Program-made: the position numbers and the translations under genes
Shown: piece after piece, positions 47,915-60,480 of the stretch
Position numbering within the stretch: position 1 is the first letter of the stretch
How the letters are laid out: the number at the start of each line of letters is the position of its first letter
Assembly: GCA_020091685.1 (NCBI GenBank)
Contig: CM034604.1
Coordinates: 12,794,519-12,858,518 of the forward strand
Length of the DNA: 64,000 nucleotides
Direction of reading: 5' to 3'
Origin: Lutjanus erythropterus
Lineage: Eukaryota; Chordata; Actinopteri; Lutjaniformes; Lutjanidae
The notes under the pieces: model-generated
What the model saw: only the letters and a program-made list of their open reading frames with translations
What the model was told of the DNA's origin: nothing
Database searches by the model: none

Positions 47915-50900
47915 CTAGAAACACACAAAGGAAACAAAACACATTGAACATGATGATACCACTTCACAAAACAATGGACACATAGATTCACTTGATAATG
48001 TGAATGGTATTAAGTGATAATTACTATCATAGCGCTGATCTTTGAATGCCAACTAACAAAAAAGTGAGATACAAAAGACACTTGAGTGGGGTAATTTGCT
48101 CTGATGGACATCTTAAGTGTTTTAGATCCATCGCTTTTGGGTATCAGAGGAAGTAGAGCACATAATGCTCTGGGCTTAAGTTTGACATTTCCTTTCACTT
48201 AGATAAAAAGTCCGGCCAAAAAGCATCGACGTACAAATAGGCTTTCCAGAAGACCTCCACAATTCAAAAGAAACACAATTACGGGTGACTGATCGTCTTA
48301 GGTTTCATGCATTGAACTGTTTTGCTCAGAGAATTAAGGACCCGGCAGCGAGGACTTTTTTATCCCTGCTCTTCCCCCTCAAAATAGCATCTTTTTGCAG
48401 TCTTCTCTAAACCCCACAATAGCAGTTATGATACCCTTGAGTGCTGATAATAATGGCTAATTGTTCAGAAGCATTATTGCTAAAGAATCTTGAGAGACTT
48501 GGGCAAGAAGATGTTCCACGTGCATGGTAATAGACACTTGTGGGGCTGTGCAAACGCTGCCATCTGCGTGTGAGGTCCATGAGACACGACGCACCAGACA
48601 GAGAGCCAGGGTGTGTGTGATACTATCTACTGGGAAAAAGGAAACCGGTACATATGAGCTTAGACATATTCAAGAATGTTTTTACCATCTGTGCCACGTG
48701 CCTACACTTTCCCATCAGCCCACTCGCTGGTTCATTGTCAGTAATAGTAATTTGCTTTCATTAATATGCTGAAGAGCATTTTCACATGCTCAAATCAGGA
48801 AATTTCTATTGTTACTTTGAGCCAAAAGCCCATTGTTCCTCTGCAAGATAAAGCGCCATGTGCTTTTTTAAATACAGCAAACCACTGCCAGGATAACAGC
48901 TCATTTGGAGGACGTGCAAACCTGCAATTACAGTGAAGAGGGCTTAGAAATACAAAAAAGACTTAGCCCATTTTTTTAATAGTTGTACATTGTCTTTATT
49001 TAAGCTGATCTTAAAATGTCTCACAAGCTTGGTGTAGGAGGAAGATCAACAGGGCCTGTTTAAGTAGCTGTGTTGGATCCTACTTGAGGTCGACCTTTGA
49101 TCGATGCTCTTTAAACAGGCTGCTGTTTGGTCAAAGGCTAACAGCAGCATGACAAAAATCGGGTCAGGAAGCTTACAAATGCTGAGGAAGCCTGCTCAGG
49201 TATAATGTTACATCTGGTCTTATTCGTTTGCATTCACCAGTGCCTTTTGTCGCACACTTGGGTTGAAGCCAGAGCAGATCTCAGAGTTTCTAAAGCAGCG
49301 TCGTCCTCTCATCTCTATACTTGCATTCACTGAGCCAGCAGAACTGAAAAGGTGTAAGAGGATTCTTGACAGGCTATATAGTAAATGCGACCCAATACTG
49401 TCCTGCACCATCACTCTTAAAATTCACCTGACATCAATCATTTAATGGGACAAGGAGGAGCGGGAGGGGGGCTCATGAGCAGTCTGGTGTAACATTCAAG
49501 GTCACTGGACCCACACTAAATATGTGAGGCAGCTCAACTTCCCTTTTCCACAGTTGGCGCCAAAGAATGACATCACACTTTCAGATAGAGGGCATTGAGG
49601 TGCAGTCTGTACCTGTGCCATGAGTTTTCAATAAGAAGCCTGAGCGTGTAATAAAATGTCTTCAGTCTGAGTCAGAGTAATTATCATCATAATCTTTTTT
49701 ATTTTTAATTTTTGTTTTCAATTCAGTTTAATATCAGTTTGTTTCCATGGTGGGTTTTGTTGTTTCCATTTAGTTTCTACTAATATTTAGTTTTTATTAG
49801 TTTCAGTATTAGTTTTAGTTTTTTTTGAGGGGCAAGATGTAATAACTGGAAGAACTTAGACTTTACTTTAGAACTTTAGACTTTGGAAGTAATTCAATAC
49901 GAACACAACACTTTGTGAAGCCAACCGACTCAAAACATCCCAATAAACATATGCACCAGTGCCTCCTAATTGCTCACTGTGCTGACTAAGACTAAAGACA
50001 TTTCCTGTTTTTCTAAATTCAGTTTTATTTTTATTTCAGCTACCTGAAATGTTTTTCCCACCTTGTTCTAGTTTTTAACTATAATAGCCTTGGTCTGAAT
50101 CAACATCTACTAAAATAAAAAATATGCATATTTTCATTAATAAAAAAGGTGCACTCAGGTTGCTGTGGCAACAGATGCCTGGATTTTATGCATGTAGTTC
50201 TGATATGCCGCCACCAGGGGTCAGTATACTTGTTCTATAAGTGATTGCACAGATTTCTCCTGCTGATCACTACAGAAGTGCAGCAGTGGCAAAAGCTTTC
50301 TTTAATTGATCATCTGTCATGGATAAGCTTAGTCTTGATAACTTCTGTGGTCCTGCCTTTCAGCTCATCTGCACTGCAATGATCCTCACCATGTGCGATT
50401 CCATATGTCATATATACTGTATATACTGTATGCACCATACTCACTACTAAACCTTGTGCACAAATATAGCTCAGGGAGACACAAAGGGATTATGTTTCCT
50501 CTACTCTGCATAACATCTGGGAGCGGCATGTCAGTCCTGCATCGTGTCAGTTTACACTATCCCTGGTGTAAGCTGAGATATGACACAAATGATACTAACG
50601 CGGTTGTTATATCACATACGACATGGAGAAATAGTGCACAAAGTGATGGTCAAAGGTTTCTGCGGAACTCACCTGTCCTCATTCTTGAAGACAAACTTCC
50701 TCAGTTTGAGGTCACGGAGGACCAGTCCGTTGTCGTGGCAATGTGCCACAGCCGAGGCTATCTGATAGAAGAGTCTGGCAGCTTCGTCCTCCCGCAACTT
50801 CTTGCAAGTGCGGACAAAAGAGTGCATGTCTCCATAGCTCCTCTCGAAGAACACATAGGCTCGAGTCTCCCCGAGCAAGATCTCCAGGATTTGGTTAATG

Positions 50901-53857
50901 TGCTGGTGCTGGCCCAGGGCAAAATAGGCCGCCAGTGACTCCTGGTATCGGCCAATGTCAAAGACCTGGAATCATAAGAAAGGAAAGCATTCATATTTAC
51001 GGTCAATGTTTTACCAAAGTAGCTGTTTTTTAAATCTAGGGTGAATTCTGAGTGCTAGTGTCTCACTAGGTGGTTGTTTTGTGTTCAGGTGGGAATATCT
51101 GCCACAGAGTCAAAATTTTCCCTTTTTATTTTGGAGACAAACAAAGATAGAATCAGTAGGATTTCTCCGAGCTGTTTGTAAACACACCAGGAAGATACCA
51201 GGGGTTAAATACCAGTGTTTTCAGTTGGTAAAGCATCCTGAGCACAGCAAAATAATGAGAAAAATAAGGAAATGCAGGCAGAAGGCAGGGTCTCTGCAGA
51301 TACAGCTACCAAAACAGACACTCCAAGTAGGCCATAAGTGATGGTAGAAGGGCATCTTGTTTATATGAGCTGATGCACTGTTTTTTTTTTTAAATGTTGC
51401 ATATTATACCTATATACTGCACTGGAAGAGCTTCAAAAGGCCAGCAGCAGTCTACCACATTCTTGTGACACCAAACTTGTGTTTACTCTCTTGGCAAAGG
51501 AGTGTGGTTACACAGAGGCAAAGTGAAAGCATTGTGTTATTGTGTTGCAGCCCAGGGGTTGCAATGTCTCTTTTGTTTCCATAGTAACACCCCCCCCCCC
51601 CCAATTAACTTTCAGTACAACCAGTTCAGGTGAGAGGGCTCCTCTGCTCACAGTCAATAAAAATACACCCCACAGCTCTCCACATCTTAAGTTGTGACCT
51701 AGGCTTCCAGCTTGGCGGCAATGATCAATTGCAGAAGTGGGGATTGATTGGTGCTGTATTGAAAGCGGCACAAGGCAGATGAGGTCAAAAGGCAGTTAGC
51801 TCACAGGCTGTGCCAAAGGCTGTTAATTTGTTATTGCCATGACGAAACATTATCTCTAGTCAAAAGGTACGGGTTACTGGATATGTCGTGCCTTATGAGT
51901 TCAACGGTGCATGTAACTATCGTCTCAATTCAACAAGCCACTTAAGCCTGCTTAAAGCAGGAATGTAGCTCAGGGATAATAACCTACCGCCCTTATAATC
52001 AGTAATACACCAAAGTCAATATGTGTGCCATAAATGTGGTGAGGAAAGGGCTGCAACTAATGAGGTTATAGTCGATTAAGTGATTCATTGTTTGGTTTAT
52101 AAAATGTCAGAAAGTGGTGAAAAATGATGATGATCCACAAATGTCGTGTTTTGGCCCACAAACCAAAGACAATCAGTTTAATTTCATAGAGGATTCAAAA
52201 AGACAGGAGGAGCAGGAGCCTGGGAATTTTGACTTTCTTTTCCAAGCCTAATGTGTCCTCAGCCTTCAAGTAAAATGGTTTATTTCTTTCAGGTGGAGGG
52301 GTCAATGCTGGGGACAATGTCACAGCAGGTGGCTGAACTCATGAAGTTCCCTTACCCTGCATGCTTTGCTCTCAATACAACTGTCCTCAAATGCAGAGTT
52401 GCAATGATTAATAAATTATTAAGTGACTATTAAATTACTTGCCATCTATTTGGAGTCATTTCTTAAGCATTAATGTCCAAATTCTCTTATTTCAGCTTCT
52501 CAAATGCAAAACTATCCTGGTTTCTTTAATCCTCTATGACAGTAAACTCAGTATCTTTGGTTTGTGGACAAAACAAGACATTTAAGGACTTTCTCCTGGG
52601 CTTTAGGAAACACTGGACATTTTTTTAAACTATTTTCTGAAATTTTATGGACCACAAAAGGAACTGATTAATCGAGAAAACAATCAATAGATTAACCAAC
52701 AATGAAAATAATAATTAGTTTGAGCCCTTGCCGTGAGTGTCACTTAAGCCTTAAGAGAAAAGTGGTTCATTTCTTATGGTTAGAGGGGATCAATACTGGA
52801 GTCAATGTCACAGCAGCTGGCTGAACTTGTAAAGTTCCCTGTCCCTGTGTACTTTTCCTATACTGTGGTTTCTTCCATTTCTTTCCTGTTAAAGGGGAGG
52901 AATTTTCCTTATTCTTTTGAGGGTCTACAGGACAGATGATGTTGCACACTGTACAGATTGTAAAGCCTACTGAGGCAAATTGTGATTCGTCATACTGTGC
53001 TATGTAAATAAAATTTGACTTGACTTCTATACAATGTACGTGTGCTCAAATGATCACAATCCCAAACAATATCTGGTGCAAAAGCTGCTAAATGACGGTG
53101 CTTTTGCACAAAATATAAAAGCAAGGGTGCAATAACACGATTATAGCATTGCACTATGAAAGAGAGAAGCCATGGGTAAACCTAGAATAGCAGGGAGAGG
53201 AGTGTGTGCGTGGTTACTCACTCCTTTGTCAACGTTACATCATGCAATCCAAACCACGCAGCTCGCCCCATTCACTTTTTCCATTAGGTTGCTGTGCCAG
53301 CTCTCTATTTACAATTCAAGCAATTATTCAAAAGTTGAGGGATGCAGACTATTGATACCACCTCAGTATTTCTCTGTATGGTACGTGCATTAAATTTGGA
53401 GCAGTATGTATTTAAAAAAATAACAATCTTCCATGTTATGGTGACTGCAAACCTGCAAAAACACGTTTTTTGTTCTGAAAATGTGATTTTCATATTGCTC
53501 ACTTCTGTATGAAGCACATCTTGAAAGGCAGAGGGGCTATTATAGGTGCATTAAAGGTAGGATCCGTCTACCATACTGCCTACTAACCTTACATACGAGC
53601 TCTTCCCCGCTGTGCAGGTGGGCGGCTCTGAAAACGTGGTCTCCCTCCAGTGGTTCCAACAAAAGGTAGTCCCCGATGCGGGAGATACAGTGTGAGGAGT
53701 CCGGGGTCTCCGGCGGGCTGGGGGACCCGAGGTTGGGGCTGAAGCTCTGGTGCGACTCTGTAGTCCTTAAGCAAGACAATTCTTCGAAATCGTGCGATTT
53801 GTGCCGCGATCTCCCATAACGTGAAATGTTAATTGGATTTGACCTCTGTATGTTCAT
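47440..53857 (-). CDS. trib2: Tribbles pseudokinase 2 (trib2), three coding exons
   Basis: The CDS joins 53857-53588, 50965-50673 and 47914-47440 on the minus strand, giving 345 residues (the human protein has 343). The Ser/Pro-rich N-terminus carries SPSPPETP at residues 45-52. A degenerate kinase fold follows: the beta-3 lysine is K90 (LVCK), the catalytic loop is LRDLKLRKF around 173-181, and the metal-binding DFG is replaced by SLE at 195-197. GCPAYVSPE near 214-222 stands for the activation-segment end. The C-tail holds the MEK1-type motif ILEHPWF (302-308) and the COP1-type motif EQTVPEV (328-334). Established family knowledge: Tribbles proteins are scaffolds that bring substrates such as C/EBP-alpha to the COP1 ubiquitin ligase and modulate MAPK and AKT signalling. 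The start is the first in-frame ATG after an in-frame TAA; its Kozak context is weak (C at -3). The N-terminal wording fits TRIB2 better than TRIB1 or TRIB3. Confidence 0.96.
47915..50672 (-). other. trib2: trib2 intron 2 (2758 bp)
   Basis: The intron is bounded by GTGAGT and TTCTAG and interrupts an Arg codon after its second base. Most of it is normal-complexity sequence without a recognised repeat, which leaves room for intronic regulatory elements (48.2-49.1 kb looks the least AT-biased). A CTCF-like motif lies near 50208-50226. No additional coding exon was seen. Confidence 0.9.
50673..50965 (-). CDS. trib2: trib2 coding exon 2 (residues 91-188, split codon)
   Basis: The exon follows a TTCCAG acceptor (50971-50966) and ends at a GTGAGT donor (50672-50667). 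It has 97 codons plus two bases of an Arg codon. It encodes VFDIGRYQE, the alpha-C replacement region, [19 protein letters not shown] and the catalytic-loop segment [11 protein letters not shown]. The Asp of the HRD-like motif is kept (D175), but the usual catalytic Asn is replaced, as is typical of Tribbles. Confidence 0.95.
51135..51230 (-). repeat. Fragment of the 'cagctcgaacaaatcctac' repeat in trib2 intron 1
   Basis: On the reverse strand it reads TTTACAAACAGCTCGGAGAAATCCTACTGATTCTATCTTTG, in pieces matching 17675-17715 and 18001-18040. Confidence 0.6.
52047..52245. mobile_element. AT-rich MITE, copy 3 (partial), in trib2 intron 1
   Basis: It begins GGGCTGCAACTAATGAGG and contains 'aaaatgtcagaaagtggtg' and 'ttcatagaggattcaaa', both family signatures. 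The other half is absent. Confidence 0.65.
52394..52729. mobile_element. AT-rich MITE, copy 4, in trib2 intron 1
   Basis: It starts AGAGTTGCAATGATTAATAA and ends ATAATTAGTTTGAGCCCTT, a nearly complete copy about 336 bp long. Confidence 0.7.
53588..53857 (-). CDS. trib2: trib2 coding exon 1 (residues 1-90)
   Basis: This exon encodes 90 complete codons, from MNIQRSNP to the beta-3 lysine in GEELVCK. It ends in phase 0 at a GTTAGT donor (53587-53582). It contains the Ser/Pro-rich leader, the substitute for the glycine-rich loop ([14 protein letters not shown]) and the lysine-bearing strand. An in-frame TAA lies about 60 bases upstream of the ATG with no intervening ATG, which fixes the start. 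Confidence 0.95.
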
Positions 53858-53963
53858 GAGGAATAAGTGCGATAACTCCACAAAACCGGGGGCCTTGATC
53901 CTTCTCCTCCTCCTCGATTAGGGCACCACTTTTGTTGTGCAATTTAACAAATCGTTTGACACT

Positions 53964-54188
53964 TTAGTAAATGCTGACCAAAGTAAAAAAACAGATAAGG
54001 GATCGACTTAAATGCACCTTGCTTGCTGGAGAGTGAGGCAAAAAAGGGGTCTGTAATTTTCTTTTTGAGTTCAACTGTTCATTTGCCCCCCTTTGATTTC
54101 CATTCAAGAGGTGAAGCCAGCCTAAAATGACAGAATTACAACCCCAGGTCGACTGAAAACCTTCTGCACGGACTTGCTGCAATTTCAT
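53964..54188 (-). other. Upstream ORF of 74 codons in trib2 leader (candidate)
   Basis: An ATG at 54188-54186 opens a 74-codon frame (MKLQQVRAEG...) that stops about 107 bases before the trib2 ATG. If the leader is transcribed as proposed, this uORF could dampen translation of the main frame, whose own start context is weak. No homology is recognised and chance is a fair explanation. Confidence 0.25.
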
Positions 54189-54877
54189 TCACGTTAGCAG
54201 TGCGATCAAACTGCAACAAAGGCGACCAAAAGTCAGCTTTGACAATGAATGAAGAGTGCTAAGTTAACCCTTGTTTGTTAGCTTATGTCACCGGTTATGG
54301 CACGTTTCATAAAACAGAAACAATATGTAGGACACAAGCCTGAAAAAAAATGCACGAGCAAAAAATGTATAAAGCAAGTTTTGCAGGCTAATTATAGCTG
54401 CTGAATTTAACCGACAGACAAATGATGGCTAGCAGGTGCAGAGCTAACTAGTTAGCTTCCTTGGCTAACTAGTACCAGGTCAGTGCACGGCGGCCTTGTT
54501 CCCCGGGATCATATTATCCATGCACGGTGATTGTCATCTAGCACACAAGGAGGAGAAAACCCCATCCGGAACAGACTGCCGTTGCTGTGGCTCTTTGTGT
54601 ACCGGAGTCGACGTCCTCTCTCCTGGTCTCTACTGGTCCAAATGGAAGAAAAGAAGTGTTATATGACTGCTGCTGTAAAGAAAGCTGCTGCTGCTGGAAG
54701 GAAGGAAGGAAGGGACGGCCGGCCGACTTTCCCAGGCCTATCCCTTGATTCAGCAGGACATCCTCTCTCCCGTAGTGCTGCTGTGCTTCTTACGTGGCTG
54801 GGAATCTAGTCCATTCAGTGCGGAGGGAGGCCAGCCGAGCTGCACACTGACTGCACTCACTGCGCCTGTACACAGCC

Positions 54878-54945
54878 ACGGAGAGAGAGAGAGAGAGGTT
54901 TCTTCACGCGCACACGCGCGCGCGCGCACACACACACACACACAG
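54878..54945. repeat. GA tract and (CG)n(CA)n alternating purine-pyrimidine tract
   Basis: A short GAGA run is followed by cacgcgcacacgcgcgcgcg and then a CA run. Alternating CG/CA is the classic Z-DNA-prone composition. It sits in the presumed trib2 promoter. Confidence 0.85.
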
Positions 54946-57900
54946 ATGCACGGACATACCGCCCTGCCCCCTGACGTCATTCCCACAGCGAAACCCCATT
55001 GGCTTCCGAGCTGAGTTATAATATGCAGCGCAGTCATGTGAGAACCGTGTAGTGAGGCTACACCCCCAGAAATCTAAATGCATCGCACGCTGTTAAATTG
55101 GATGGGGGAGGAGGGGGGTGGTGATGTGAGTGAGAGTATAGCTACTGTACGTGCTGTGTTACAAATGTGTTTCCTCCTGAAATGTCATTCAAGGAAAAGA
55201 GAGGGGGATCCCTGTCTTACAATTGCACGCAGATATACACACCGTCCATCAGCAGCACAGTTATATGGTGGTGATGTTCATTTGCAAAAACTCGGTATCC
55301 AGCCATTATGTTTAACTTTATATTTACTTATTTATTTATTAAATACAACAATGCTTTTGTGTGTTTTAATTTCTCTATAGTCTCTGTTTGATCATATGAC
55401 AAGATATGATATAAAGTACCTAGTTCAGGTGCAAACCTGTCAAGACTGACAAGCTGGCTAACTCATTCAAATTAGAAATAAAATATACTGTATATACACC
55501 TAATGGTGTGTGTGTTTGTGTGTGCTTCATAACTAGCAACTAGCATGCACCAGGGACCCTCATGACAACCTTATATGACTGTCCTATTCTTTTCTATTCA
55601 GATTTTTATTATGTGTACATATGTTACATAAAGTATGTGTGTAGCATGAAGGAACAAAAACTTTCTTGTTGTGCAACCATGTGTTGTATGACTATCTAGC
55701 TAACATGTAAGACACTGAGATGATCAGGGCTGGAAGTGATTACAAATGACAAATACTCATATTACTGTCTGTAAGACTGTACTTTTACTTGTTTTTCTTT
55801 GTGCATTACACTACATAAGAGTGTGAGTACAAATTTAAACAATATCCAAACGTTTCATCTGCATTTTTAGCCATAAGGCTATGTGATCCCAAAGAGGGCA
55901 ATGAAAACCATGACATATGTATGAGAAAAAAAACAAAAAAAAACAAAAATCAAAAACAGAACAGCACAGTAGTTGGGAATAATTTAAGCTAAAAAGTTGG
56001 AGAAACAGAAACCCCTTTGAATAACTATCTACTATTGATAAAACATTGTGAGGGACCAAGCAGGCAGGCATGAAGAGTCACAGGTGGGTCTGCCCCCCCC
56101 ACCCTAAAAAACAGGTTTCATTTCAGGCTATAGTAACTTGAACTGCATGAATTGAACTCACCTAACAAAGACAGCATAGACCTAAAGAGCTGCACACAAA
56201 GGGAAACATATATAATGGCTAATGAAACAAACAGTGTTACACAGAGACAAGCACTGCTAACTAAACTACAAGTGAAACAAAAGAAGACAATCAGTCTTTC
56301 AGAAGAAATATTTTTATCATTATTAACCAAAAGCAAAGCACCGAAAAACAAATAGTTTAAAGAACTACACAAAATCCTAAACTAGAAATCACAAATTTCC
56401 CCCATGATGCACCAGGCACTAAGAAGGTATGATCTAATTGGCCACTTCCTGTATTTAGCAGCTCAACTTCGGCAGCTGCTTCTTGTGCTCAGGTCTGGCC
56501 AGATGTCCCTCCAGCTGTGGACACTCCACACTGGTGACTAAAGAAACAATAAATTAGAGCTAATTTGACTTAAACTTAAATGTGACGACGACTAAATGTG
56601 CACGCTGCAAATAGACACTACAGATATGCGAAATAAACATGCATGAAATAAAAGTTGTGTCATCATGAATGTGTTTGCTACCTGTACGTGCTACATGGAT
56701 GTCAAATGAATGAGGTCAAAGGTTAACGAACTAAAAACAATGAACCATTTAATGTAAAAGAAAACTAAGATGTGTGCAAAAGGGTTGCAGACATTTAGCT
56801 CATCTATGTGGCAGTAGGTGTGACCATCACAAGAGCTGAAAATTAAGTAATACTCACAGTAGTTTTTGAGAAGAGTACTTTGTACTGCAAGTTTCCTCTT
56901 TCCTGTCAAGAAAAATTACAACAAACACTACAAAACATGCATTAATAGTAGAAAAGGGGGCTAATAAAGGGCATGGGTGTTAGGTGGTATGAAAATGTGC
57001 TAAAAATCAGCTCTGAACTTGAGAAAAAATACTTATGTGCTTACGTGTTTGAATGATATGGATAATACTCCAGATATTTGTCAAGTGTGGAAGAAAAAGA
57101 TCTATGACCACAGATTTTATTAAAAGCTGGCACAGGGCTGTGTGCTTCTGAGACGCCCCTTTTAACGAATTCCTGTCTTACCGAGTTGTGCCCCTGTAAT
57201 ACATTACAAAGCGGAGGATGGAAGAGGTTCATTATTCATTGTTCTTCCTAGATTACCGGGGGGTGTGACAGCAGGATTGTGCAATTCCACGTAGGAATCC
57301 GGGGCGGTGAGAGGAATGCTTGCAGCTGGACGCAAGACACTGACAGAAGTGTTCGATTTAACCTTTATTCCCCTGCTCGCAGGCAGTAGCAGCGCGCGCA
57401 CACACACATACACAAACACGCACTATTCTAAATCTTCGTTTCTCACTGCCTGCCTGAATAAACCCCCGCAACATGGAAATGCATTTTTCACACAGAGGCC
57501 TCTCATCTCAGAAACGGTGGTTCGCAGTTGCAGAATGTGGCTGCACCCACAAGCTTTTACATCCCAGTCCTCAAGCTTATGTGTATGTATGTTTCTGAGT
57601 TCTGTGATATAATCTCTGCGAGCCACCCACTTTGTTCTTTGTTATAACACTAGAACATTCTTCACTATACAATAGCTTTGCTTTTGTCCCACCTATTCAG
57701 CTGAGAACAATATAAACATGCTACTGAACTATGGAAGTACAGGATTACAGGTTACTACAGTACATCCTGGATAAACAGTGATATATGCATATGTTAACAC
57801 AACATTTTATGATTTATGACACTACATCTGCATTTGCCCATCACTCCAGCCCCAAATAGGGATTCTGCTAAGCCTAAACCACAGCTGTGCATGAATCAGA

Positions 57901-58254
57901 ATAATAATCCCCAAAGACTCCTTTTGCCCCCATTCCCTGATACACTGTGTGACTCATTCTCAGTGGAGAGCAGCACTAGAGAAAATCCAGCGAGGCTCAT
58001 CAGCTCTCCAGACACACCTACATGCCGAGGTGTAACGGCAGGCTGCCCTGGCACTGCTTTCCAGCCAGAGCTTATGACTGAGTGCCGCTAAGGCAAGATG
58101 TCCTGGAAGACTACAGAGGTCAATGAGGATGGGTGAGCGTCTATGAGCTTCCGGACCGATGTTATGATGTTACCAGCTTCCTAATAGGCTGTGTTGCCCT
58201 GTAGAAGATGATCTAAGGTCACTTTCCACTGTAAAGTTGAAGTCACACTAAGGC

Positions 58255-58740
58255 CTGAGGCTGGCCGATTAAATCAGGATTTAACCTTAAATTATTTTGC
58301 TCCAAACTTCAAAACTAGCTTAACATCAAGAATGATTCAATTTAATTTTATCATCTTAGTTTTTACTCTAAACCTAGATTCAATTTAAGTGTCATTTTTA
58401 AAATGGCCACCTTCTTGAGGTGGACTGAAGAAAATAATCAAGTTCCTCAAAGAAAATTAAGGGACAAAGTCAACCTAAATGAGTTTTATAATGTCTCTTT
58501 TCTCCCCTTTCTCTCTCTATTTGATCCCTTGTCCTCAATGTGTTGTCTGTTTTTAAAATCTATTATTACCGTATTGCTTCATATTAATTCAGTCAACTTT
58601 TTTTTTCTGAAAAAAGTGGAAATTAGAGCTTCTCCGTACGGCCATCATGAGTAGGCCAGCTAGGCTAACTAACTTTTTAGCTAGCTGGAAAACAAAGTAA
58701 CATTTTGTTAACTTTTAAGCTAGCAAGCAAACAATAGAGT
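58255..58740. repeat. ~700-bp dispersed element, partial copy 3
   Basis: It shares 'ttagtttttactctaaacct', 'catgagtaggcc' and 'aactttttagctagct' with the copies at 11.3 and 25.2 kb. The right end is missing. Related AGCTAGC fragments recur near 59290. Confidence 0.55.
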
Positions 58741-59419
58741 GTTATAGGGATGCCTTTTGTATGTCAGTCCAGAAGTTAGCATCGCTCTGGTTGTCTCCAC
58801 AGAAAGCCAGTGGGATATTTCCATTGGATTTTAGATTTGTGCAGAAAATAAGCTAAGTGGCAAACAAAAGTTTACGAGGCTGATGTTTTGTTCCGCAAGA
58901 TAATCTTCACAAATGAACCCCACTTTTATGATTTTTGAAATGTAAATGCAACAGTCAGAAGTAAAAAGCTAATGTTAGGCTACCTGTAAGTGACTAGTGT
59001 TCAGAATGATGACCACTCCTTACTCCTCTCCTTCCATTTCTGAAGACACGTTAAAGCTTCATAATTCATGTGTGGGGTATTAACTGAAGTATTTTAGATC
59101 ATATTTTCGAGTAAAACACGAAAATGTTTTCAGCTTGTGTTAACCACAGACTTTAATTTGGGCAAATAACCCATTTAAAAGAAAATATCAACTTAGAGAT
59201 GAGGGAAGCAGAAGTACTAATATGTTAACTTATTTCTGGGTTTTTGGACACATTCCTGCACCACTCTATTATAAAATTTTGCCAACTTGTAAGCTAGCTA
59301 GAAACCAATATAATACTTTAACTTTTTAGCAAGAACAATGTGATCAGCCAAAAGTTACTGCTTTCCATCCGCGTCTCCATAATAATTAAACTCTAATTAA
59401 ACTTGAAATTCATTAGAAT

Positions 59420-60480
59420 CCATCACAAAAGCCACTCAAATGATAGTCATTTTCCGTGCATTGTACATTAAGAAAATAGTCAATTTCCCACTGTCACATA
59501 GCAATGCAGATAGCCAGCTCATGTTGACACCAGCAAGAATCAGCGCTGTCACATCCACGCCCTGCGGGTAACTTCCACTGAGAAATTCGATCATACGCGA
59601 GAATTTAGATGCAGAGGCATAGGAGGAATGAGATCATTCAGTGAGAGTGAGAGGAGATGATGTGTGGGAGAGCGAGGCAGGAGGACAGAGGATGGAAAAG
59701 CAGGCAGCAGGAGAACGTGACGAGCGGTGGAGAGAAAGCGTGAAAGAAGAAGAAAGAGGGCTGAAAGTGACAGAGAAGGCTGTTCCTCCCCAACGTAGTC
59801 TTTAGAAAACAGGGGAAATACTTTCTGTCAGGCCGTGAGATGCCAGCTGGAGAGCTGAGCAGAGGAACAACGTGTTTAATACATAATTGTACAGAAATAT
59901 GTGGGAGTAAAGGGCACTGAATCAAACCAAATAAAGGCAAAGACGCTTCACATGACAACACTCACAGTCATGATGAAAGACAAGTTAATATCAGAGGTAT
60001 TCTCAGTCTTGTTTTGACTGTAGAGCCTGCTCCCATGGATTCTTTAGGTTTATTTTTATGTTTACTGGTGAGAATTATACAAATTCCCAGGATACTCATT
60101 CTTTTTACGACCCGTAGTGAGTGTGTTGGTACAGGGCAACAGCTGCGATACCCCTCAATTTCATGTGAGTGAAAAAAAAACAAGTTATTTTGGGGATGGG
60201 TACATGTGCCACATTCTGCTCTCCATGGCGCTTTGGGACCTAAGGCCTGTTTTTAACCAAGAGAGTGAGGGATGGAGCTGTGGATTCGAAGACAGAGGGA
60301 AGAAGAGAGGAAAGAAAGAAGGAGAAGAGGAAGTGGGGTAGATAATGTTTCACTGATGATACAAAGATGCTCACATCTCATCCCATTCTTTCCAAAGAAT
60401 CTGCTCCGGCTTGTCACACAATTGCAATCATAAAAAGTAGCGCAATTACATCCTGCGAGCTTGTTTCTAATATCACTTTA
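59420..60480. other. Normal-complexity stretch, GA-rich in part, no gene seen
   Basis: A purine-rich run (59640-59770) makes a spurious 107-codon minus frame. The rest has no repeat signature. No exon with good borders was found. Confidence 0.2.

Larger units (their letters stand above)
50966..53587 (-). other. trib2: trib2 intron 1 (2622 bp)
   Basis: The intron is bounded by GTTAGT and TTCCAG and separates codons in phase 0. It contains two copies of an AT-rich teleost MITE (52047-52245 and 52394-52729). Next to each is a related unique-looking flank (around 52290 and 52783), so this part looks locally duplicated. It also holds a copy of another dispersed repeat (51135-51230) and a C14 run near 51589. 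No further exon was seen. Confidence 0.9.
53858..55030 (-). promoter_or_regulatory. trib2: trib2 5' leader and CpG-rich promoter region
   Basis: GC and CpG content rises sharply between about 54480 and 55030 compared with the AT-rich surroundings. CCAAT in the minus direction occurs near 54997 (ATTGG on plus). No intron boundary is needed between here and the start codon, so the transcription start is probably around 54.8-54.95 kb with a leader near 1 kb. Within it are a GA tract, a CG/CA tract and upstream ATGs. The exact start site cannot be read from sequence alone. Confidence 0.55.

Noticed and set aside
50393-50938. 181-codon plus-strand frame
   Set aside because: Its downstream part is the antisense of trib2 exon 2. 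Constraint on the real exon keeps the opposite strand open.
55000-55025. TATA-like TTATAATAT near the trib2 promoter
   Set aside because: In the trib2 direction it lies upstream of the CCAAT-like word, the reverse of the usual order, and AT-rich words are frequent here.
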